This document shows, in pieces, positions 36,198 to 44,125 of a stretch of 64,000 bases of DNA. The stretch comes from Gordonia humi. GTDB taxonomy: Bacteria > Actinomycetota > Actinomycetes > Mycobacteriales > Mycobacteriaceae. Each line of letters starts with the position of its first letter. Position 1 is the first letter of the stretch. Under the pieces are notes generated by a model. It had not been told where the DNA came from, made no database searches, and saw only the letters and a program-made list of their open reading frames with translations. The position numbers were made by a program, and so were the translations under genes. The stretch lies in NCBI RefSeq assembly GCF_014197435.1, contig NZ_JACIFP010000001.1:2976001-3040000 (forward strand). Direction: 5' to 3'.

Positions 36198-37796
36198 ATG
36201 GGGGTTGGGATGCACACCACGTTGGGGGACCAGAAAGCCTCGACGATCGCGGTCGAGGATGGTGCGATCATCGTTCGGATCGCGGTGCCGGAGACGGCGC
36301 AGGGTGCTGATGTCGATCAGGCGGCGTTGTTGCAGTTCGCGGCGCGGTCGGATTCGTTTCAGGGTTTCATTCTGTGGCAGCGGTACGTCGCGGTCTATCG
36401 GGTGTGGGAGGGCAAGGTCGCTGCCGCCGTCGATGCGGCGTCGGAGGTCGGTGTGGACTCGTTTTCGCGGGTCTACGATCCGTTGTGCCAGACCGCGGCC
36501 TCGTACGCGGTGTTGACCGGTAGTAGGCAGTTCACTGCGGAGCGGTTCGTTGATCGGGCGATCTCGATGATGGAGCGTGTCCCCGAACTGGGCAAGCTGA
36601 TGCGTGATGGGGTGTTGACGCCGGGCTGGTTTCACGCCGCGTTGGCGCAGACCGAGGGAGTGCTCGATGAGGATGTTCTCGCGGTGATCGATCACGAGGC
36701 CGCGGCGCGGCTGCGGGAGATGGGTGCTCTGTCGGCGAGCCGGGTCGAGATGACAGTCAACGGTGTCGTCGCCGAGTACGACGCTGATGCGGCGCTGGCT
36801 GCTCGGGAGGCGGCCAAGGTCGGGAAGAAGGTCGTCACGGCTCCGGTCGATACGGAACTGTCGGAGCTGTCGGTCACTGCTGCCGCCGAGGATGTCGAAC
36901 TGGCGAAGAAGTCACTCGACACTGTTGTCGAGGGAGTGTGCGAGGGGGATCCGCGGAGTAAGCAGGTCCGTCGCTCGGATGCGGCGATCGCTCGGCTGCG
37001 TGGTGTGCCGTTCACCTGTCGGTGCGGTGAGGATGACTGTCCGGCTCGGTTGTCGGAGGAGGAGATCGCCGGGCGTGCGAGCAAGATCGTGCTGCATGTG
37101 ATCGCCCGTCGCGAATCCCTGGAGGGTGATTCGGAGACGCCGGCGTTCCTCGACGGGTTCGGTCCGATCTCGGCCGAGCATGCTCGCGAGGTCGCGCAGC
37201 GTGGTGACACCACCGCCCGCACTTTGGATGTGGGTGAGCTGATGAACGGGACCGCGCAGGCCGCCGACGGGTACCGGCCGACGGCGGCCTGCGATACCGC
37301 GGTGCGTGCACTGCACGGTGAGTGCTCGGTGATCGGATGTGTCGAGGCCGCGTGGAACTGCGACTTGGATCATGTCCAGGAATACGATCATGCGGATCCG
37401 GCGGCTGGTGGCCCGACGTGTCCGTGCAATCTCGTCCCGCGCTGTCGGTTCCATCACGGGCTGAAGACTCATGTTCGCGGGTGGGTCGATGATCTGATCG
37501 TTGATGCGACTGGTGTGGTGTGGACGGAGATCACGACGCCGGAGGGGATCACGGTGCGTGCTCGGGCGTTGAATTCGTGGTTGGTGCCGGAGCTGGGTTT
37601 GTTGCCGTGTTCGCATCCGGGGCGGGTGGTTGATGTCGATGCGGTTGATGTGGGTTCGGGGCCGGTACGTCCGTTGACGCGGACGCGGGCCAAGCATCGG
37701 TATCGGATGAGGATCCGGGCGGCGAACCGTCGTGCCCGTGCGGGTGTGCCGATGCCGAACGCGGAATTCGCGGACTGGGGCGAACCGCCGTTCTGA
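36198..37796 (+). CDS. DUF222/HNH endonuclease (13E12 repeat family)
   Basis: A 532-residue protein. A helical DUF222 region (about residues 30-330) is followed by a C-terminal HNH nuclease domain with CDLDHVQEYDHADPAAGGPTC (shown in part) and NLVPRCRFHHGLKTH (about 425-445), including the paired cysteines typical of this family. The role of 13E12 proteins is not settled; they are multicopy, DNA-damage-inducible and possibly mobile. ATG 36198 gives the longest frame; ATG 36210, behind a G-rich stretch, is also likely. It is on the strand opposite to the methylase and helicase genes that flank it, so it looks like an insertion into the defence cassette. Confidence 0.9.
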   Translation: MGVGMHTTLGDQKASTIAVEDGAIIVRIAVPETAQGADVDQAALLQFAARSDSFQGFILWQRYVAVYRVWEGKVAAAVDAASEVGVDSFSRVYDPLCQTAASYAVLTGSRQFTAERFVDRAISMMERVPELGKLMRDGVLTPGWFHAALAQTEGVLDEDVLAVIDHEAAARLREMGALSASRVEMTVNGVVAEYDADAALAAREAAKVGKKVVTAPVDTELSELSVTAAAEDVELAKKSLDTVVEGVCEGDPRSKQVRRSDAAIARLRGVPFTCRCGEDDCPARLSEEEIAGRASKIVLHVIARRESLEGDSETPAFLDGFGPISAEHAREVAQRGDTTARTLDVGELMNGTAQAADGYRPTAACDTAVRALHGECSVIGCVEAAWNCDLDHVQEYDHADPAAGGPTCPCNLVPRCRFHHGLKTHVRGWVDDLIVDATGVVWTEITTPEGITVRARALNSWLVPELGLLPCSHPGRVVDVDAVDVGSGPVRPLTRTRAKHRYRMRIRAANRRARAGVPMPNAEFADWGEPPF

Positions 37797-37882
37797 CCCG
37801 GGGCCCGGCGGTGCGTGAGGGCGGACGTCGTCGCATGACGCTCGCCCAGTTCTTCTCGCCCAGTCGTCCTCGACCGGTCTTC

Positions 37883-40800
37883 TCAGTGCGGCGCCGACGC
37901 CTTGGTCCACGACTTCTTCCAGTCGAGGTCGACGCTGCTCACATCGACATCGCCCATGTCGATGTCGTGGAAGTGATTCGTCAGATACCGCACCTCGTCG
38001 AACTCCGGCCCCTCCGGACTCACCGCGACCAGCGCCAAACGGTGGTTCGCGCCGGTGTTCTTGCCGTGCTGGACCTGGTTGTACGAGACGGTCACCGTGT
38101 CGGCGCCGACGATCCGTCCCTTGACCTCGATGAAGATCGACGGCGGCCGCGAACCGTCCGGCAGCGGAGCGGGTGTCGACAGCACGTCGTATCCCTTGTT
38201 GTTGTGCGGCATCTCCTCGGCCGAGCGACCCAGCCGATGCTCGGCAGCCAACACCGCGGCGACGGCGCGCGCATCCGTCGCCATCGTGTCCGCCGCATGG
38301 CGGGCGACATCGCCGCCGACGAATCCGGCGGGCACGACGACGAACGCCGTCTCCACCCGGGGTGGGCGTGCCGAGAGCGCGCGTTCGTCGGCCAGCTCGG
38401 TCAGTCGGTGCGACAGTCGAGCTTCGAGATCGCGTGCCTGGCGAGTCAACCGCTCAGGACTGATCCGCCGTCGACGCTTCGACCCATTTCCGGACTCGTT
38501 CTCCTCCCGTCGCCGCGCCGCTTCGGCGTCGAGGAAGTTCACCTGATCGACCAGCCGTGAGCGGACAGCGTTCTCGACCTTGTCGACCTCCGGCACGATC
38601 CGAGCGGTCACCTCGGACAGATGCTCGGGGACGCCGGTGCCGGTCAACCAGCGCGTCGCATCGTCGGCGAACGCCGCCGACAGCGCACCCCGCGCGGCCT
38701 CGGCCACCGTGGGATCGGGCAGGGGAGCCAGGTCGAGCTGCGGAGCCGTCCCGGCATCGCTCACGGCGCCGTCGGCTCCGACCGCGACGAACGCGAACCG
38801 TCGACTGACCACGACGCCGGTCCCGTCGACGATCTCGGACGAGACCGCCACCACCGCATACGGCTTGGTTCCGGGATCGGAGGGATCGAACAACGTGGCC
38901 CCCGACGTGAGCAGGTCGCGATCGCGTTCCACGACACCGTCGAGGACCGCATCGAGCAGCGGATGACCCGGTGCCAACAGTTCCGCCCGCGTGACCGACG
39001 ACGAGACCGCGGTCGGCTCGAACGTGACCCGCTCGTAGGCGCGTGTCACCGGCCGCCACCCGTGCTCGCGGCGTGCCGGACGGTTGCGCAACGACGCCGG
39101 GACGTTGGAGATCTGGAAGCGGCCCGTTTCGCGTCTGATCAGTCGCCCTCCGAACGTGGCGAACGCCCGCGTGAAGAACTGCTCGATGTAGTGCGGCTGC
39201 AGCCGCCGGGCGGTGGCCTCGTCCATCTCGCGGCGCAGCCGGTCCATCTCCACCGGATCGAGAGTCTCGCGGGCCAGCGCACGCTCGGACACCAGTGCCT
39301 CGCAACCCGCCGCCACCTCCCGGTCGACGACGCGTTCGATCTCGTCGAGCCGCGCCGGATCGTCACCGTAGAGCACCGCGTCCCACAGCAAGTCGCGCAG
39401 CGGCCTGCCGCCGAACGCTTCGTCGCCGAGCACGTCGAAGAGCTTGCCGCCGTACGCCGCCCGCTGCTGCTCCATCTTGGCGAGCAGCCGCGTGTAGACC
39501 TGCCCTTCGCGGGTGTCCGCGGCGACGATGTTCCACAGACGGCACACGTGGCGCTGCCCGATGCGGTGAATGCGCCCGAAACGCTGCTCCAACCGGTTCG
39601 GGTTCCACGGCAGGTCGTAGTTCACCATCAGATGGGCGGCCTGCAGGTTGAGACCCTCACCCGCGGCATCGGTCGCGACCAGAACGACCCGATCGGGCTC
39701 GTTGGTGAACTGCTCGCGCACAGCGACGCGGTCGGTGCGTCTGGTGCCGCCGTGAATCGTCAGCACCGCGTCGTCGGAGCCGAGGACGTTGCGGATCTGT
39801 GCGACGAGGTAGTCGAGCGTGTCCTTGTGCTCGGTGAACACGATGAGCTTCCGCGGCGCGCCATCGGTGTCGCGCAACAGTCGGCGGTCGGTGAGCAGTC
39901 CGCGCAGCTCCGCCCACTTGCGGTCGTCGCCGCGGTCGCGCACCCGCGTCGCGAGGGCGACGAGATCGGTCAGTATCCCGATCTCGGTGTCGAGTTCGGC
40001 GACGGTTCGTGCCGCGGTCGCCGCGTCGACCACCTCCTCTTCCAGCTGCTCGAACTCTTCGGCGGTGAACTCGTCCGGGTCGTCGAACAGATCCGGTGAG
40101 GGAAGGGCGATGCGGTCGTCGACGGGGATCCGGCCGGCGATCAGATCGGCTCGCCGCGTGGTGAGCCGATCGCGGCGACGGTGCAGGCTGCGGAGCACCG
40201 CGTGCGTGCTCGATGCGAGGCGGCGTTGCAGGACGGTCAACGCGAACCCGACAGTGCGTCGCTTCGGCGAATCCGGCGACGACGCCGCGCGATTCATCTC
40301 CACCCGTACATACCGGGTGACCGCCTCGTACAGCTCGGCTTCGCCGTCGGAGAGCTCGTAGGGCACGGTCTCGGCGATGCGTTCGGGAAACAGCGGGCGT
40401 CCCTCGAACGTCAACAGCTCCTCCTTGACCATCCGGCGCATGATGCCGGATGTGTCGACCGCACCGCCGCCGCGTCGGCGTCCGGCGTACCGGTCCTCGT
40501 CGAGCAGCGACAGGAACAACTCGAAGTTCTCATCGTTCCCGGCGTGCGGGGTGGCGGTCATGAGCAGCAGATTGCGGGTCACCGACCCCAGGACGCGACC
40601 GAGTCTGAACCGAGCAGTCTCCCGTACCTCCAGGTCGGGGCCGTTCCACGCGGCGGACATGCGGTGGGCCTCGTCGACCACGACCAGGTCCCACTCGGTG
40701 TTCTCCAGGTGTCCGATCAGCTCCGGATCGCGAGCGAGCTGATCCATCCGGGCGATCATCAACGGATGCTCGGCGAACGGGTCGCCGCCCGGGCTGACAT

Positions 40801-41368
40801 TGATCAACTCCCGAGTCAGGAGCGTGGTGACGATGCCGAACTTGGTGAGCAGCTCATCCTTCCACTGCTCGACGAGGCCGCCCGGTGCGACGATCAGCAT
40901 GCGGGTCAGGTCGCCGCGCAGCTGCAGTTCTTTCGCATACAGTCCGGCCATCACCGTCTTACCCGCTCCGGGATCGTCGGCGAGGAGGAACCGGAGCGGT
41001 GTGCGCGGCAGCAGTTCGCCGTACACCGCGCGGATCTGGTGGGGAAGAGGGGAGATGTCGCTGGTGCCGACGGCCGCCATCCGGTCGTGCGCCGCCGTCC
41101 TGCCGATCCGCAACGCCTCCGTCGCAATGCGGAAACGGTGCGGGTCGGCGTCGAACGTCCACGATGCGGCCGTCGGCTTCTCGATGGTGATACGTGTCAG
41201 GTCATCGGCGAAGACGAGTTCGTCGCGGATGCCGAGACGCTCATCGCGGACGATGAGCGTCGCCGTGGTCTCCCCGACCAGATTCACCGCGACGAGGTCG
41301 ACGCTCTCGCGCCACCGTCCCGAGAGTCGTTGGCCGGCACGGAGTTGGGAGAAGGACTCGATCGCCAT
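37883..41368 (-). CDS. SNF2/RapA-like helicase with C-terminal DUF3883 domain
   Basis: A 1161-residue SF2 translocase. The first RecA-like lobe has LADDPGAGKTVMAGLY (Walker A, about residue 100), VVDEAHRMSA and LMTATPHAGNDENF; the second has KLIVFTEHKDTLDYL, VATDAAGEGLNLQAA and RFGRIHRIGQ (motif VI, about 600). The C-terminal 130 residues form a DUF3883 domain with KGYDVLS and FIEVKGR, a D...ExK pattern like PD-(D/E)xK nucleases. It would be the DNA-translocating, possibly cutting, part of the DUF499/DUF1156 system. ATG 41368 is preferred; GTG 41374 lies within the operator palindrome. It converges on the HNH gene. Confidence 0.9.
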   Translation of the reverse strand: MAIESFSQLRAGQRLSGRWRESVDLVAVNLVGETTATLIVRDERLGIRDELVFADDLTRITIEKPTAASWTFDADPHRFRIATEALRIGRTAAHDRMAAVGTSDISPLPHQIRAVYGELLPRTPLRFLLADDPGAGKTVMAGLYAKELQLRGDLTRMLIVAPGGLVEQWKDELLTKFGIVTTLLTRELINVSPGGDPFAEHPLMIARMDQLARDPELIGHLENTEWDLVVVDEAHRMSAAWNGPDLEVRETARFRLGRVLGSVTRNLLLMTATPHAGNDENFELFLSLLDEDRYAGRRRGGGAVDTSGIMRRMVKEELLTFEGRPLFPERIAETVPYELSDGEAELYEAVTRYVRVEMNRAASSPDSPKRRTVGFALTVLQRRLASSTHAVLRSLHRRRDRLTTRRADLIAGRIPVDDRIALPSPDLFDDPDEFTAEEFEQLEEEVVDAATAARTVAELDTEIGILTDLVALATRVRDRGDDRKWAELRGLLTDRRLLRDTDGAPRKLIVFTEHKDTLDYLVAQIRNVLGSDDAVLTIHGGTRRTDRVAVREQFTNEPDRVVLVATDAAGEGLNLQAAHLMVNYDLPWNPNRLEQRFGRIHRIGQRHVCRLWNIVAADTREGQVYTRLLAKMEQQRAAYGGKLFDVLGDEAFGGRPLRDLLWDAVLYGDDPARLDEIERVVDREVAAGCEALVSERALARETLDPVEMDRLRREMDEATARRLQPHYIEQFFTRAFATFGGRLIRRETGRFQISNVPASLRNRPARREHGWRPVTRAYERVTFEPTAVSSSVTRAELLAPGHPLLDAVLDGVVERDRDLLTSGATLFDPSDPGTKPYAVVAVSSEIVDGTGVVVSRRFAFVAVGADGAVSDAGTAPQLDLAPLPDPTVAEAARGALSAAFADDATRWLTGTGVPEHLSEVTARIVPEVDKVENAVRSRLVDQVNFLDAEAARRREENESGNGSKRRRRISPERLTRQARDLEARLSHRLTELADERALSARPPRVETAFVVVPAGFVGGDVARHAADTMATDARAVAAVLAAEHRLGRSAEEMPHNNKGYDVLSTPAPLPDGSRPPSIFIEVKGRIVGADTVTVSYNQVQHGKNTGANHRLALVAVSPEGPEFDEVRYLTNHFHDIDMGDVDVSSVDLDWKKSWTKASAPH

Positions 41369-41370
41369 GT

Positions 41371-41386
41371 GCACACAGTAGTGTGT
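41371..41386. promoter_or_regulatory. Operator-like palindrome in front of the helicase gene
   Basis: GCACAC-AGTA-GTGTGT, the same 6-4-6 layout as at 33170 and 36100 with one mismatch in the last base. It starts 3 bases upstream of ATG 41368, so it must overlap the transcription start or leader. Confidence 0.7.
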
Positions 41387-41424
41387 GGCTGCGACAGAGT
41401 TGTCCGCTGTGTTCGAGTACCGCG

Positions 41425-42279
41425 CTACTTCTTTCGGAACCAGCCGCGTTTGCGCGTCGGCTCCGCGGCCGTCGGTGCGACCGGCTGTTCACCGTCGGAG
41501 GCGAACGTGAGCTGCAGGACCGTCTTGTCCGGGTTCAGGGCGGACGGCGCGTGCATGGCGAACAACTCGGCGTCCTCGGTGGCGCCGAGCGAATGCCCGT
41601 CGCCGATGACCGGACCGTTCTGCAACTGGTAGATCGAGATGTTCGCCAGACGTGCGAACGTGTCTTCGGCGCTCTCCGGCGATTCGACGATCTCGATGTC
41701 CATCAGTCCGAGCATGTCCATGCCGCGCGTGTGACCGGTCATCACGCCGTCGGCACGCGGCGCGACGTTCAGCGCCACCCATGCCGGGAGGATCGGGTCG
41801 GGGAGGGTTTCGATGGCGAGGTCGCGGAACAGCTTCGGCACCACGACGTGGTCGGCGCTGCCGAAGTAGACGGCGACGACGGATTCGGAGACCGCGACGG
41901 CGGAGGCGATGACCTTCGACAGCAGTGTCGCGTCGTCGATGGCGTCGGTGTGCGTCGTGTCCTCGCCGGGCCGCATCACGGTGACGATCGTGTGTGCGCT
42001 GTAGTCGGTCGGCGCCGGGACGGTGTCGGGCCAGAGTCGGCTGTACTGGGCGATCGCGGCGAGATCGTCGCCGACGGTGGCGGGAATGCCCATCAGCGCG
42101 ATCATCGTGTCGCCGTACGACAGCGACAGCGGACGGTCGTCGGACGGGTTCTCCGCGGGGTCGACCGTCAGGAGTGCCGGATCGAGATCGGCGAAGTCGG
42201 CGAGCATCTGCTCGCGGAGTCGTTCGCCGGTGAGTGCGGGATCGAGGTGGCTCTGGAACAGCATCGCGAGGCTTGGCAC
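41425..42279 (-). CDS. DUF4261 protein
   Basis: A 284-residue soluble protein with the layout of DUF4261: central segments SKVIASAVAVSESVVAVYFGSADHVV, LPAWVALNVAPRADGVMTG-like and TRGMDMLGLMDIEIVESP, and a basic tail KRGWFRKK. The function of this family is not known. GTG 42279 is used; ATG 42264 is possible. It starts 2 bases after the preceding lipoprotein gene ends, so the two form an operon. It could be cargo of the accessory region rather than part of the defence system, since it lacks the shared palindrome. Confidence 0.7.
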   Translation of the reverse strand: MPSLAMLFQSHLDPALTGERLREQMLADFADLDPALLTVDPAENPSDDRPLSLSYGDTMIALMGIPATVGDDLAAIAQYSRLWPDTVPAPTDYSAHTIVTVMRPGEDTTHTDAIDDATLLSKVIASAVAVSESVVAVYFGSADHVVVPKLFRDLAIETLPDPILPAWVALNVAPRADGVMTGHTRGMDMLGLMDIEIVESPESAEDTFARLANISIYQLQNGPVIGDGHSLGATEDAELFAMHAPSALNPDKTVLQLTFASDGEQPVAPTAAEPTRKRGWFRKK

Positions 42280-42281
42280 GG

Positions 42282-42776
42282 TTACGGAAGTCCTAACGCT
42301 GGGGCTATCGGAGCGATGAACGCCGTGTACGCGTCGACGACCGCATCCGAACCGGACCCGCAGGCGTAGTCCGAACGGTCGACGACGGTCCGGCCGGCAT
42401 CCTTCACGAGGACAGCGTACGTGGAACCTCCGGCGCAGCCGTCCTCACCCTCGACCGGGTCCGGCAATGCGGTGAGCGCGTCGACCATCGTCTGCCACTG
42501 CGCTGGTCGGACGGTGGTGCGCGAGGTCGATTCGGGATCGACGGTTCCTCGAACGGTTCTGTAGGTGCCGATGCGCGCCGTCGCCTCTCCGTCGGAGATC
42601 TCGACGACGTACTCCTCGTGATAGGGCGGCGGCGTGGACGATCCGATGTAGGTGAACTCGACCGTCGTCGACGATTCCGGGAGGTGCAGGGGAGTAGGTG
42701 TCGCGGCGGACGAGCAGCCGGCGGCGAGACAGATCGTGGCGAGGGCAACCGAGTAGCGATGGATGCAGCGGCTCAT
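42282..42776 (-). CDS. Small secreted lipoprotein
   Basis: A 164-residue protein with a signal peptide and lipobox LAAGC (Cys at residue 21). The mature part is mostly beta, with a likely disulphide between two C-terminal cysteines (DGCAGGS and YACGSGS). I recognise no family. It is transcribed ahead of the DUF4261 gene with 2 bases between them. Downstream of the tRNA cluster terminator, it should have its own promoter. Confidence 0.7.
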   Translation of the reverse strand: MSRCIHRYSVALATICLAAGCSSAATPTPLHLPESSTTVEFTYIGSSTPPPYHEEYVVEISDGEATARIGTYRTVRGTVDPESTSRTTVRPAQWQTMVDALTALPDPVEGEDGCAGGSTYAVLVKDAGRTVVDRSDYACGSGSDAVVDAYTAFIAPIAPALGLP

Positions 42777-42803
42777 GCGTGGAGGTTAATCAACAGAACG
42801 ACA

Positions 42804-42831
42804 CAGGCCCGTCGAACGAACGACGGGCCTG
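42804..42831 (-). terminator. Terminator after tRNA cluster 1
   Basis: An 11-bp stem (42804-42814 with 42821-42831) and six-base loop, 7 bases past the 3' end of tRNA-Val. Confidence 0.65.
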
Positions 42832-42837
42832 CGGTGG

Positions 42838-42909
42838 TGCGCGATACAAGGATTGAACTTGTGACCTCTTCCGTGTCAGGGAAGCGCTCTCCCACTGAGC
42901 TAATCGCGC
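42838..42909 (-). tRNA. tRNA-Val (GAC), copy 1
   Basis: Seven-base acceptor stem GCGCGAT/ATCGCGC, discriminator A, anticodon loop CTGACAC with anticodon GAC, T arm GGTTC-like AGTTCAATC. No encoded CCA. Last gene of a Gly-Cys-Val cluster. Confidence 0.95.
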
Positions 42910-42936
42910 AGGACTTGTTAAGTTGTTCTCCAGTGG

Positions 42937-43007
42937 AGGTGGCGACGGGAATCGAACCCGTGTGCACGGCTTTGCAGGCCGTTGCCTCACCACTCGGCCA
43001 CGCCACC
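42937..43007 (-). tRNA. tRNA-Cys (GCA), copy 1
   Basis: Acceptor stem GGTGGCG/CGCCACC with discriminator T, anticodon loop CTGCAAA (anticodon GCA), T loop GGTTCGATTCC. Middle gene of the cluster. Confidence 0.95.
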
Positions 43008-43034
43008 GTGACGAGATTTTCAAACTCGTTTCCG

Positions 43035-43107
43035 AGCGGATGACGGGATTCGAACCCGCGACCCTCACCTTGGCAAGGTGATGCGCTACCAGCTGCGCTA
43101 CATCCGC
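43035..43107 (-). tRNA. tRNA-Gly (GCC), copy 1
   Basis: Acceptor stem GCGGATG/CATCCGC with discriminator T, anticodon loop TTGCCAA (anticodon GCC), T loop GGTTCGAATCC. First gene of the cluster. Confidence 0.95.
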
Positions 43108-43143
43108 ATCGCTTCCCGGGATGTTCCCGGCCAGCGAGAAGAA

Positions 43144-43173
43144 ACATTAGCGGGTAGTCGTCGTCGATGACAA
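43144..43173 (-). promoter_or_regulatory. Promoter of tRNA cluster 1
   Basis: Minus strand TTGTCA (43173-43168), 18-base spacer, TAATGT (43149-43144), about 37 bases upstream of tRNA-Gly. The second cluster has the same arrangement. Confidence 0.65.
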
Positions 43174-43440
43174 ATCGCCAGGTCGTCAGGCTCGGTTCGC
43201 GGCAGGCCCGCGTCGACCGGACAGCGTTGTCCGCGTGTGGTTTTCGTCGATCGCAGGCGGGTGGAAGGCTCGACCGGCGGCGAAGCGAAGATGGAACGGC
43301 GGCATCTGAGGTGCCGGTCGGGGAGAAGGCGAAGGCTCGGGTGGTCGGAATCGCGGTCGCAACGAGACCGTGGACCCAGTCGTCGGCGGGAGACGGCGCC
43401 GCTCGTGGTGTCACGTCGGACGCTTGGTCGAATGGAAACA
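43174..43440. other. Spacer between the two tRNA clusters
   Basis: About 270 bases with no gene I can support. Open frames here run into the tRNAs and lack ribosome sites. It is probably the remnant of whatever lay next to the cluster when it duplicated. Confidence 0.5.
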
Positions 43441-43473
43441 GGTCGGCCCCGGCTCGACGAGCCGGGGCCGACC
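43441..43473 (-). terminator. Terminator after tRNA cluster 2
   Basis: A perfect 15-bp GC-rich stem (43441-43455 with 43459-43473), three-base loop, ending 7 bases before the 3' end of the second tRNA-Val. Confidence 0.8.
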
Positions 43474-43479
43474 TGGTGG

Positions 43480-43551
43480 TGCGCGATACAAGGATTGAAC
43501 TTGTGACCTCTTCCGTGTCAGGGAAGCGCTCTCCCACTGAGCTAATCGCGC
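43480..43551 (-). tRNA. tRNA-Val (GAC), copy 2
   Basis: Sequence identical to the tRNA-Val at 42838-42909: acceptor stem GCGCGAT/ATCGCGC, anticodon GAC. Confidence 0.95.
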
Positions 43552-43571
43552 GGGATATGAAACTGTGGTGG

Positions 43572-43642
43572 AGGTGGCGACGGGAATCGAACCCGTGTGC
43601 ACGGCTTTGCAGGCCGTTGCCTCACCACTCGGCCACGCCACC
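43572..43642 (-). tRNA. tRNA-Cys (GCA), copy 2
   Basis: Sequence identical to the tRNA-Cys at 42937-43007: acceptor stem GGTGGCG/CGCCACC, anticodon GCA. Confidence 0.95.
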
Positions 43643-43672
43643 ACGTGCGAGATACGTCCTAGCCTCGCTCCG

Positions 43673-43745
43673 AGCGGATGACGGGATTCGAACCCGCGAC
43701 CCTCACCTTGGCAAGGTGATGCGCTACCAGCTGCGCTACATCCGC
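43673..43745 (-). tRNA. tRNA-Gly (GCC), copy 2
   Basis: Sequence identical to the tRNA-Gly at 43035-43107: acceptor stem GCGGATG/CATCCGC, anticodon GCC. Confidence 0.95.
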
Positions 43746-43786
43746 ATGCTGCCGATCGCCTTGTGGGCTGTTCGGCAGCGACATGA

Positions 43787-43816
43787 ACAATACGGGTACG
43801 GCCGACGTTATGACAA
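43787..43816 (-). promoter_or_regulatory. Promoter of tRNA cluster 2
   Basis: Minus strand TTGTCA (43816-43811), 18-base spacer, TATTGT (43792-43787), about 42 bases upstream of tRNA-Gly. The -35 and its flank are shared with the cluster 1 promoter. Confidence 0.65.
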
Positions 43817-43932
43817 ATCGGCAGGTGGGGGAGTTACACGTATGTGTTTCGGCAGGTCTGGGCTCTGCTCGGCTCACGCAGGGGTGTCCACGTGGTGCCA
43901 GATCGTGGTCCGAGCGGTGGCGACGAGGTGAT

Positions 43933-43962
43933 TTGCCGTCTCCTCGGACTGGTGTGTAGTCT
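43933..43962 (+). promoter_or_regulatory. Possible promoter of tRNA-Val (CAC)
   Basis: TTGCCG (43933-43938), 18-base spacer, TAGTCT (43957-43962), 54 bases upstream of the tRNA. Confidence 0.4.
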
Positions 43963-44016
43963 CATTTCTCGTGCGAAGCGCCCCGGTGCTCATCGCGCAG
44001 CAGTTCAACTTCATAC

Positions 44017-44088
44017 GGTCCCGTGGCTCAGTGGAAGAGCGTCCCGTTCACACCGGGAAGGTCGCTGGTTCGATCCCAGCCGGGACCA
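44017..44088 (+). tRNA. tRNA-Val (CAC)
   Basis: Acceptor stem GGTCCCG/CGGGACC with discriminator A, anticodon loop TTCACAC (anticodon CAC), T loop GGTTCGATCCC. It is divergent from the Gly-Cys-Val clusters and sits just before an IS1380-type element. Confidence 0.95.
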
Positions 44089-44097
44089 CAACGAAAA

Positions 44098-44113
44098 CCC
44101 CTGTTCACAGGGG
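44098..44113 (+). terminator. Terminator of tRNA-Val (CAC)
   Basis: CCCCTG-TTCA-CAGGGG hairpin starting 10 bases after the tRNA, preceded by AAAA and followed by CTCTCCT. Confidence 0.65.
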
Positions 44114-44125
44114 CTCTCCTGCTAA

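Larger units (their letters stand above)
42838..43816 (-). repeat. Tandem duplication of the Gly-Cys-Val tRNA unit
   Basis: Two copies of promoter-tRNA-Gly-tRNA-Cys-tRNA-Val in the same order: 42838-43173 and 43480-43816. The tRNA genes are identical while the short spacers and terminators differ, so the duplication is not recent and the tRNAs are held alike by selection or conversion. Confidence 0.85.

Noticed and set aside
29759..41374. Naming the cassette BREX or DISARM
   Set aside because: No PglZ, BrxL or Lon-like gene and no DrmA/DrmB/DrmC gene is present. Only family-level resemblance of the ATPase, methylase and helicase is seen.
42773..43537. 254-residue frame on the minus strand containing repeated protein segments
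   Set aside because: The repeats are translations of the duplicated tRNA genes, not a protein repeat.
42838..43816. Regular repeats resembling a CRISPR array
   Set aside because: The repeated units are tRNA genes with cloverleaf folds. No short direct repeats with unique spacers and no cas genes were found.
44017..44088. tRNA-Val(CAC) as an integration site for a genomic island
   Set aside because: I found no second copy of the tRNA 3' end and no integrase gene in the window.
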